From assembly GCA_027492485.1 (NCBI GenBank), contig JAPUER010000007.1:1-64000 (forward strand): a stretch of DNA of 64,000 nucleotides, written 5' to 3'. The notes below the pieces were generated by a model that saw only the letters and a list, made by a program, of their open reading frames with translations, was not told where the DNA came from and made no database searches. The translations under genes and the position numbers were made by a program. Source of the stretch: Betaproteobacteria bacterium (GTDB lineage: Bacteria > Pseudomonadota > Gammaproteobacteria > Burkholderiales > Casimicrobiaceae). Shown here piece after piece: positions 57,465 to 64,000 of the stretch; the first letter of the stretch is position 1; every line of letters starts with the position of its first letter.

Positions 57465-57974
57465 GTGGCAGCAGACAAACCGGTTGAGTTGCACATCAGG
57501 AATCAGGGCGGACTGCCGCTGCCGGGCGTGATTCAGGGCATCATGTACGTGGTGTTCTCGTTCCCGCTGATCGTGATCCCGATTACCTTCAGCGAAGTGG
57601 GCAAGAACCCGAAGATCCTGCTGTTCTGGCCGCTGTTGTTCATCCCGCTGGGGGTGATGTACCTGCTGCGGCGCGCCTTCTCGCGTTTCGCGATGACGCT
57701 CTACCGCGACGGCAGCGTCAAGATCACGCAGCCGTTCAATTCGCAGTCGATCGCGCGCGAGCAACTGGCGGTGATCGTGGCGAAAGCGAACAACGCGCAC
57801 ATCGGCGGCAGCAGCGCGCCGGTGCGGGTGGCGATTCCGTGGCTGTACTTCTTCGATCCGTTGCACAAGGAGCTGGCCCGCGTCTCGCCGGCGGGCTACG
57901 AGGCGAACGACGTGAACAACATGCTGGCGGCGATCGGCCGCGTGCGCCCGGACGTGAAGATCGAGTACCAGTAG
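57465..57974 (+). CDS. Membrane protein of unknown function with two TM segments
   Basis: The 169-residue protein has two hydrophobic segments (about residues 22-42 and 49-68) near the N-terminus and a soluble C-terminal domain with beta strands (FAMTLYRDGSVKITQPFNSQ, LAVIVAKANNAHIGG). The start is a GTG at 57465 with AAGGAG eight bases upstream. No family is recognised. Confidence 0.72.
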   Translation: MAADKPVELHIRNQGGLPLPGVIQGIMYVVFSFPLIVIPITFSEVGKNPKILLFWPLLFIPLGVMYLLRRAFSRFAMTLYRDGSVKITQPFNSQSIAREQLAVIVAKANNAHIGGSSAPVRVAIPWLYFFDPLHKELARVSPAGYEANDVNNMLAAIGRVRPDVKIEYQ

Positions 57975-58110
57975 CGCGTCCGGCTGGCGCGCAATATCCG
58001 CGGGCGTTGCGTCGGGCCGGTTCGATCGCGGGCCAGGCAGGCGCCGCCAATGTCGCATTCGGCGCTACGATACGTCTATCAGGCACCTCGTCTGAACTCC
58101 GGAGCCCGCG

Positions 58111-58512
58111 ATGAACGCCCGCCATACCCACTTTCCGAAACTTTTCCGCGTTGCGTCGGCCGTCGGCGCCGCCGCGATGCTGTCCGGCGCGGCGCCGGCC
58201 GGCGCGGTGGACATCAAATGGTCGCCGGCCGACAGCTTCGAGCATATGGCGGCGATTCAGCCCGGCAAGGCGGTCGAAGTGTGTGGCACCGTCGAGCCGC
58301 GACTGCCAGTGGAATGGCGTTTCACGGCAAACGGCCCGCTGACGTTCGACATCCACCGCCACTCCGGCAGCGAAGTCATCTACGCCACCCGCAGTTTCAT
58401 GACCCGCGAGCTGAACGGCCGCTTCAGCCCGACCTTCAACTTCGACTGGTGCTGGACGTGGACCAATGAGTCCGACGCCACGGTCACCGTCCGCGCCGAG
58501 CTCAAGCGCTAG
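58111..58512 (+). CDS. Small secreted protein of unknown function
   Basis: The 133-residue product has a signal peptide (about residues 1-32, ending APAGA) and a mature beta-type domain of about 100 residues with two Cys (VEVCGTV and DWCWTW) and several Trp. The layout recalls small periplasmic beta-sandwich proteins, but no family can be named. A CGGAG sequence precedes the ATG. Confidence 0.68.
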   Translation: MNARHTHFPKLFRVASAVGAAAMLSGAAPAGAVDIKWSPADSFEHMAAIQPGKAVEVCGTVEPRLPVEWRFTANGPLTFDIHRHSGSEVIYATRSFMTRELNGRFSPTFNFDWCWTWTNESDATVTVRAELKR

Positions 58513-58731
58513 CGCCGCACTGCGGCGGAAAACCGGCAGCCCGACGAACAGCTTTTCTGCGGAATGCGCCTTCAATTGAGGCTAAGACTGTGAAATTATT
58601 CAAAGTCGACATTTGACCAAACCAAGCGCCGATCCCAATTGGAATGGGCTTCTCGCTGAATAGCCATATCGTGCCGCGTCATCAATGCGAGAGCGGCGAC
58701 GACTTTGCGCCCACGCCGAAGCGTCGCCCGC

Positions 58732-59301
58732 TCAGGCGTTCCCGCTCAGCGCCTTCGCCAGCGCAGTGATTTGCTTGGCCGTGAGGCCGCCTGCCAGCGC
58801 GCGCACCACACCGTCCGGGCGCTGCACCACCAGCAGCACATGGCTATTGCCCTGTACCGTCGCCGCCCGCCCGCCCATGCCGGTCACGGCGTCGCGCCTC
58901 TTGCCGGCCACCTCCTCGCCCGCCGTCAGCAGCATGTCGGCGTAGCCTTCCAGTGTGCGGGTCACCGAGCTCGACTGGATGGCCGCGCGGTCGAACCATT
59001 GCAGCGTGATCGTGGCGGTGTCGCCCTTGACCCAGGCGCAGTCGGTCACATGCTCGTCGCGCTGCCGCTGCGCCTGCGCCGCGAAGCCATTGCCGGCGAT
59101 GGCGCGAACCGTGTCCGGCGCCAGCAGCACCGTACAGCGCGGCATCACCGCCGCAGCCCCCGCCTGAGCGTGCACCTCACCGGCGACCGACACACCAAGC
59201 GCCGCACATAGCATCGCCGCCGGCAACGGCACCCAGGCGGGCAGCGCACGGCCGGCACGCGCAATGCGCGGACGCCGCCAATCACCGTTCATCCGATTCA
59301 C
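58732..59301 (-). CDS. Exported protein of unknown function
   Basis: The 189-residue product has a basic N-terminal region and a hydrophobic stretch ending VHAQA (about residues 20-46), probably a signal peptide. The mature part of about 140 residues has two Cys (PRCTVLL and TDCAWVKG) and ends in a helical segment LTAKQITALAKALSG. GGAGG lies five bases before the GTG at 59301, which I prefer to the ATG codons at 59304 and 59292. No family is recognised. Confidence 0.68.
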   Translation of the reverse strand: MNRMNGDWRRPRIARAGRALPAWVPLPAAMLCAALGVSVAGEVHAQAGAAAVMPRCTVLLAPDTVRAIAGNGFAAQAQRQRDEHVTDCAWVKGDTATITLQWFDRAAIQSSSVTRTLEGYADMLLTAGEEVAGKRRDAVTGMGGRAATVQGNSHVLLVVQRPDGVVRALAGGLTAKQITALAKALSGNA

Positions 59302-59690
59302 CATCACCTCCCGGCGCGCTTGCGCACGCCTGCCTGCAAACCCCACCTCGTGCGACGCGCCTGACTGATATTGTTGGTGGTCACGCCCTCGGCTCGCGCC
59401 GATCTATCATCGAAAAAGAAGTATGCCACCCGCTGGCCTCGCCGTCATGCGTGGTGGCCCCTATCGCCCGACAACTTGATCCAGCGCAGGCACGGCATTT
59501 TGATCCGACAGCGCACGGACCATGACAGTCGCATCGGCGGTGCAGCACACTTCCCGTGCCACCACTTCGCGTGCCACAATCGGCTGCGTTGACTGCGGTC
59601 AATGCCGGCGCGCAACGGCGGTGCGGTCATCGTCAATCCGTGCGACATTGCAGCCATCGCTACCGCTGCCCTTGATCAAAAGTGGCCATC
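59302..59690. other. Divergent gap between an exported-protein gene and uspA
   Basis: This 389-bp gap separates two divergent genes and must hold both promoters. A TTGATCAA palindrome (59673-59680) lies just before the uspA start, but it lacks the spacing of an FNR/ANR box. No gene or terminator is seen. Confidence 0.4.
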
Positions 59691-60134
59691 ATGTTCAAAC
59701 ACATCCTTGTTCCCGTTGACGGCTCGACCATCGCCATGCAGGCCGCGCGCTCCGCCATCAAGATCGCGCAGGCCGTCAAGGCGCGGCTGACTGTCATCCA
59801 CGTCGTCCATGTCTACCCTTACGCCGGCTTCGGCGAAGGTTTCGCCGAGGGACTGGCGCAGTATCTAGCCGCGGCCAACGCGGCAGCGGCCGAAGCGATC
59901 GCCGGTGTTCGCGGCGAGATCGAGGCTGCCGGCCTGGCATTCGAATCGCGCATCGCCGAATCGAACGCGGTCTGGCGCGGCGTCGTCGAGGCGGCGGAGT
60001 CGGCCGGCGCCGACCTCATCGTGATGGGAACGCATGGTCGCGGCAAGACCGACCGTCGCCTGCTGGGTAGCGTCACCCAGCGCGTGCTGTCGCATTCGGC
60101 GGTGCCGGTGATGGTGGTGCACGGCGAGGCCTGA
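59691..60134 (+). CDS. Universal stress protein family
   Basis: The 147-residue UspA-fold protein starts FKHILVPVDGS and ends with the ATP-binding pattern GTHGRGKTDRRLLGSVTQRV, so it belongs to the nucleotide-binding Usp type. It likely supports stress survival. The ATG at 59691 is preferred over a GTG at 59682; neither has a clear ribosome-binding site. The CoA transferase gene follows after 89 bases. Confidence 0.9.
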   Translation: MFKHILVPVDGSTIAMQAARSAIKIAQAVKARLTVIHVVHVYPYAGFGEGFAEGLAQYLAAANAAAAEAIAGVRGEIEAAGLAFESRIAESNAVWRGVVEAAESAGADLIVMGTHGRGKTDRRLLGSVTQRVLSHSAVPVMVVHGEA

Positions 60135-60223
60135 CGCCGCTTGCTGCCGGCTGCGGCAGCGGGCTTGCAGGCGGTCGGCCTGACCGCGGGCGTCTATCAT
60201 CGCCGGCAAGGAGGAGTTGATCG

Positions 60224-62161
60224 ATGCCCGCGCCCCTGCACGCGCCCGGCGCCTCGCGCGCTGCTGCCCACAAGTCCAAGCTGGTCACCGCCGACGAGGC
60301 GGTGCGCCTGATTCACAACGGCGACACCGTCGCCACCGGTGGTTTCGTCGGCATCGGCTTCGCCGAGGAAGTTGCGATTGCGCTGGAAAGGCGTTTCGAG
60401 GCAGAACAGGCGCCGCGCGATCTGACACTGGTCTACGCCGCCGGACAAGGCGACGGCAAACACCGCGGGCTCAATCACCTCGGTCATCGCGGCTTGCTCA
60501 AACGCGTCGTCGGCGGTCATTGGGGCCTGGTACCGAAACTGCAGGCGCTGGCGACCGCCGGCGAGATCGAGGCCTACAACCTGCCGCAGGGCGTGATCAC
60601 CCACCTGTTCCGCGACATCGCGGCCGGCAAGCCGGGGTCACTCACTCGCGTCGGCCTGGGCACCTTCGTCGACCCGCGCCACGGCGGTGGCAAAGTCAAC
60701 GCGCGGACGACGGAAGATCTGGTGCGCTTGCTGCCGGTCGACGGCAAAGACTACCTGTTCTACAAGGCGTTCCCGATTTCGGTAGGCATCATTCGGGCCA
60801 CCACGGCGGACGCCGACGGCAACCTCACGATGGAGCGCGAAGCCCTGACGCTGGAGGCGTTGGCGATTGCGATGGCGGCGCGCAATTCCGGCGGTGTGGT
60901 GATCGCCCAGGTCGAGCGCGTGGCCGAGCGTGGGTCGCTGAACCCGCGGCAGGTCAAGGTGCCCGGCGTGCTGGTCGACGCCGTGGTCGTCGCCAGCGAT
61001 CCGGCGCACCACATGCAAACCTTCGTGGAACCGTATAGCGCCGCGTTCGCGGGCGAAATCCGGGTGCCGATGGACGATCCGGCCGTACAGGCGCTCAACC
61101 TGCGCAAGCTGATCGCCCGCCGCGCCGCGCTCGAACTGCGCGCGCATAACGTCGTGAACCTCGGCATCGGCATGCCGGAAGGCGTGGCGGCGGTCGCCGC
61201 CGAAGAGCGCATCATCGATCTGATCACGCTTACGGCGGAGCCCGGCGTGATCGGCGGCATCCCGGCCGGTGGCCTCAATTTCGGCGCGGCGGTGAACACC
61301 CAGGCGGTGATCGACCAGCCATATCAGTTCGACTTCTACGACGGCGGCGGACTCGACGTCGCCGTGCTCGGCATGGCCGAGGTGGACGTCGAAGGCAATG
61401 TCAACGTCAGCAAGTTCGGGCCGAAGCTGGCCGGCGCCGGCGGCTTCATCAACATCAGCCAGAACGCGAAAGCCGTGGTGTTCGTCGGCACCTTCATGGC
61501 TGGCGATCTGCGGGCAAAAGTGGGCGATGGTGCGCTGCAAATCCTGCAGGACGGCAGCACCGGAAAATTTGTCGATCGCGTGGAGCACCGCACCTTCAGC
61601 GGCGCCGAGGCACTGCGACGCGGGCAGCCGGTGCTCTACGTGACGGAGCGCGCGGTGCTGCGTCTGGTCGATGCCGGCGGTGGCAAGCCCGGGCTCGAAC
61701 TGATAGAGCTGGCACCGGGCGTCGACCTCGATCGCGATGTGCTCGGCAAGATGGCGTTCCAGCCACGGCACGCCACAACGGTGCCGGCAATGGAGGCAGC
61801 GTTGTTCCACGAGGCGTCGCTCGGTCTGCGCGAACGCATTCTGGCCACGCCGCTGGCGGATCGATTCGATCTGGATACCGCCCACAATACGCTGTACATC
61901 GATTTCAGCGGGCTCGCCATCAACTCGACCGCGCAAATCGATGCCATCGAACGCTGCGTCGAAGCCCGACTCGGCGCTCTGCACTCCCGCGTCGCCGCGG
62001 TGGTCAACTACGACCACTTCAGCATCGCGCCGGAACTGGTGGACCCCTATGCCGCGATGGTGAACCGGCTGACCAGTCGCTATTACAGCCGCGTCACCCG
62101 TTACGGCACGGTTGGTTTCCTGAAAGCGCGGCTGGCGACACCGTCGCCCGCGCGACCATGA
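60224..62161 (+). CDS. Acyl-CoA:acetate/3-ketoacid CoA transferase with C-terminal extension
   Basis: The 645-residue family I CoA transferase contains both alpha and beta halves in one chain. The first is marked by [20 protein letters not shown]; the second by [14 protein letters not shown] and LTLTAEPG-like [13 protein letters not shown], where Glu339 is the expected covalent CoA-binding residue. YdiF-type enzymes are about 530 residues; here some 110 more follow, including [20 protein letters not shown] and [20 protein letters not shown], a separate small alpha/beta domain. AAGGAGGAG precedes the ATG. Confidence 0.88.
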   Translation: MPAPLHAPGASRAAAHKSKLVTADEAVRLIHNGDTVATGGFVGIGFAEEVAIALERRFEAEQAPRDLTLVYAAGQGDGKHRGLNHLGHRGLLKRVVGGHWGLVPKLQALATAGEIEAYNLPQGVITHLFRDIAAGKPGSLTRVGLGTFVDPRHGGGKVNARTTEDLVRLLPVDGKDYLFYKAFPISVGIIRATTADADGNLTMEREALTLEALAIAMAARNSGGVVIAQVERVAERGSLNPRQVKVPGVLVDAVVVASDPAHHMQTFVEPYSAAFAGEIRVPMDDPAVQALNLRKLIARRAALELRAHNVVNLGIGMPEGVAAVAAEERIIDLITLTAEPGVIGGIPAGGLNFGAAVNTQAVIDQPYQFDFYDGGGLDVAVLGMAEVDVEGNVNVSKFGPKLAGAGGFINISQNAKAVVFVGTFMAGDLRAKVGDGALQILQDGSTGKFVDRVEHRTFSGAEALRRGQPVLYVTERAVLRLVDAGGGKPGLELIELAPGVDLDRDVLGKMAFQPRHATTVPAMEAALFHEASLGLRERILATPLADRFDLDTAHNTLYIDFSGLAINSTAQIDAIERCVEARLGALHSRVAAVVNYDHFSIAPELVDPYAAMVNRLTSRYYSRVTRYGTVGFLKARLATPSPARP

Positions 62162-62219
62162 GCGATCGGCGCGCACCGGGCAGGCAGTTTTACGCGACAT
62201 TTACAGGACAGGACTGCAC

Positions 62220-63254
62220 ATGACTCACTCACTCTTCCCGACCTCCATTGCCGGCAGCCTTCCGAAACCGGCCTGGCTGTCCGAAACCAACAAGCTGTGG
62301 CCGCAATGGCAAGCGCAAGGCGAGGCGCTCGCCGCCGCCAAGCGCGATGCCACGTTGTTATGGATCAAGGAGCAGGAGGACGCCGGCGTCGACATCATCA
62401 CCGACGGCGAACAGTCGCGCCAGCACTTCGTGCATGGCTTCCTCGAATTCGTCGAGGGCATCGACTTCGAGCACAAGGTGAAGAAGGGCATCCGCAACAA
62501 CCGCTACGACGCGATGGTGCCGGTGGTGACGGGCCCGCTCAGGCTGAAGGGCCGCGTGCATCAGCGCGAGGCGCAATTGCTGCGCGCCCACAGCCGCCAC
62601 AAGATCAAGATCACCATGCCCGGTCCGATGACCATCGTCGACACACTGTCGGACAACTACTATGGCGACAAGGTGAAGCTGGCGATGGCATTCGCAGAGT
62701 TGCTCAACCAGGAGGCTCGTGCGCTGCAGGCCGACGGCGTCGACGTCGTCCAGTTCGACGAACCGGCGTTCAACGTCTACATGGATGATGTCAAGCGCTG
62801 GGGCATCGACGCGCTGCACCGCTGCATCGAAGGATTGACCTGCACGACAGCGGTACACATCTGCTATGGCTACGGTATCAAGGCCAATCTCGACTGGAAA
62901 GAATCGCTGGGCAGCGAGTGGCGGCAGTACGAGGAAATCTTCCCCGCCCTTGCCGCCAGTCGCATCGACCAGATTTCGCTGGAGTGCATGCACGCGAAGG
63001 TGCCGATGCATCTGATGGCATTGCTGAAAGGCAAAACGGTGATGGTTGGCGTGATCGACGTCGCCAGTGATGCGATTGAAACGCCGCAGGAGATCGCCGA
63101 CACCATTGGCAAGGCGCTCGAATTCGTGCCGCGCGACAAGCTGATCCCCTGCACCAACTGCGGTATGGCACCGATGGATCGCGGCATCGCCCGCGCCAAA
63201 CTGAACGCACTGGCACAGGGCGCGCGATTAGCTAGGTCGCTCTACGGCAAGTGA
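62220..63254 (+). CDS. Core-MetE-like B12-independent methionine synthase
   Basis: The 344-residue protein corresponds to the C-terminal catalytic half of MetE only. The zinc ligands are visible as His213 and Cys215 (AVHICYG), Glu255 (SLECMHAK) and Cys314 (CTNCGM), and the substrate motif QFDEPAF is at 178-184. Short enzymes of this type make methionine from homocysteine but use methyl donors other than free methyl-folate polyglutamate in studied cases. No DUF1852 (MesX) partner is adjacent, so the donor is open. Confidence 0.85.
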   Translation: MTHSLFPTSIAGSLPKPAWLSETNKLWPQWQAQGEALAAAKRDATLLWIKEQEDAGVDIITDGEQSRQHFVHGFLEFVEGIDFEHKVKKGIRNNRYDAMVPVVTGPLRLKGRVHQREAQLLRAHSRHKIKITMPGPMTIVDTLSDNYYGDKVKLAMAFAELLNQEARALQADGVDVVQFDEPAFNVYMDDVKRWGIDALHRCIEGLTCTTAVHICYGYGIKANLDWKESLGSEWRQYEEIFPALAASRIDQISLECMHAKVPMHLMALLKGKTVMVGVIDVASDAIETPQEIADTIGKALEFVPRDKLIPCTNCGMAPMDRGIARAKLNALAQGARLARSLYGK

Positions 63255-63305
63255 GTAAGTTTTCTTTTGGCGACGCATATCGGGCGTCGGACAGGAGAGA
63301 ACGCA

Positions 63306-64000
63306 GTGACAGCAAGCACCGGCGGCCGGAAGCCGCCTGACGATAAGGCCGCGACAGGCAATCTGGGCAGCGACCTGCGCGGCGTGGGCAAACTCGCGAT
63401 CGGCGCCACCACCAGTATCACCAGTCTGGTCGAAGCGATGCATCGCGGCATCGCGCGGCCACTCGGCAAGCGCGACGCCGATGCCGGTGCCGGCGGCATC
63501 GCCGGTCTGGTGTACAGCAGCGTTCGTGGCGTAACCAAAGGGGTGGGTTTCGGCATCGATGCCTCGCTGAAACTGCTTGCGCCGGCGCTCCGCGACGTGC
63601 CCGACGTGCGCGGACGCGACAGCATCCTGAGCATCGTCAACGGCGTGATGGGCGACTACCTGCTGCGCAGCGACAATCCGCTCGCCATCGACATGCAGTG
63701 GCGTGCCGGCGGTCAGCGGCTGCCGGCGGATCCGGAGGCCATCCGTCGTGCCGTCGCCGACGTCAATGGCAAGCTGCTGATCATGGTGCACGGCCTCTGC
63801 ATGAACGATCTGCGCTGGCAACGCGATGTCGATGGCAACACGCACGACCACGGCGCGGCGCTGCAGCGCGACCTCGGATTCGCGCCAATCTACCTGCGCT
63901 ACAACACCGGCCTGCATATTTCGACCAATGGTCGTCAGCTTTCACGGGAGCTCGACGCCCTGGTCGCTGCCTGGCCGGTCCCGGTCGAGTCGATCACGAT
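63306..64000 (+). CDS. Alpha/beta-hydrolase-like protein, cut by the window end
   Basis: An open frame runs from the GTG at 63306 (with AGGAGAG eight bases upstream) to the end of the window, 231 codons without a stop. The first 130 residues are Gly/Asp-rich and helical; from about residue 158 the sequence NGKLLIMVHGLCMNDLRW has the strand and His-Gly oxyanion turn of alpha/beta hydrolases, and LGFAPIYLRYNTGLHISTNG follows as expected. The nucleophile elbow and the rest lie beyond the window. It starts 51 bases after the methionine synthase gene. Confidence 0.75.
   Translation, partial: MTASTGGRKPPDDKAATGNLGSDLRGVGKLAIGATTSITSLVEAMHRGIARPLGKRDADAGAGGIAGLVYSSVRGVTKGVGFGIDASLKLLAPALRDVPDVRGRDSILSIVNGVMGDYLLRSDNPLAIDMQWRAGGQRLPADPEAIRRAVADVNGKLLIMVHGLCMNDLRWQRDVDGNTHDHGAALQRDLGFAPIYLRYNTGLHISTNGRQLSRELDALVAAWPVPVESIT

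Noticed and set aside
59671-59682. FNR/ANR box before uspA
   Set aside because: TTGATCAA lacks the four-base spacer of TTGAT-N4-ATCAA, so it is only a short palindrome.

Overview
The window looks like a chromosomal segment of a GC-rich Betaproteobacterium, probably of the Burkholderiales/Rhodocyclales type. The grounds are the FmdB-DUF502-AspS gene order, a LivM-LivG fusion protein, an anthranilate-CoA (abm-type) catabolic operon, an IPTL-CTERM-like sorting tail, and several families of REP-like palindromes between and inside genes. I cannot name the genus from sequence alone. No tRNA, rRNA or CRISPR array was seen.

Layout. 1-3.1 kb: a REP-like repeat, a striking 32-bp dyad, a TetR regulator and uvrB. 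3.2-6.9 kb: a zinc-ribbon membrane protein, a uracil permease, and divergently folE coupled to a BLUF photoreceptor. 6.9-12.8 kb: a surface protein with an IPTL-CTERM-like tail, a lipoprotein, a membrane-anchored unknown, tldD and an exported dienelactone hydrolase. 13.0-17.8 kb: a branched-chain amino-acid-type ABC operon (binding protein, LivH, fused LivM-LivG, LivF) with an internal terminator after the binding protein. 18.1-18.9 kb: glnK-type PII followed by mscL, closed by a perfect 36-bp palindromic terminator.

19.1-29.3 kb is the most unusual region. A 1,708-residue exported protein made of carbohydrate-binding-like and Ig-like modules ends in an RHS core and a polymorphic-toxin tail. 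It is followed with an ATGA overlap by a DUF2750 immunity-type gene, and then by a separate 1,440-residue YD-repeat RHS shell protein. The shell stops where the RHS core of the other protein starts, so together they read like one RHS toxin split into two polypeptides with the immunity gene between them.

29.7-37.7 kb is a tightly overlapped operon: ACMR-type monooxygenase/reductase, SDR, MarR, enoyl-CoA hydratase, acyl-CoA dehydrogenase, CoA ligase, RidA. It fits aerobic 2-aminobenzoate degradation through CoA thioesters. REP-like palindromes are inserted in frame in two of its coding sequences.

38.0-47.9 kb: vapBC, nadE, a FemAB/GNAT-like protein, a histone-deacetylase-family protein, an enoyl-CoA hydratase, mgsA, a KDG-kinase-like gene, a YjjJ-type HipA kinase and an amidase. 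48.1-51.5 kb: a broken gene, a GIN-domain lipoprotein, an SPFH protein with an N-terminal extension, and NfeD. 51.8-64 kb: fmdB-DUF502-aspS, an Mrr-type nuclease, a GNAT, several small envelope proteins of unknown function, a universal stress protein, a CoA transferase, a core-MetE-like methionine synthase, and an alpha/beta-hydrolase gene cut by the window end.
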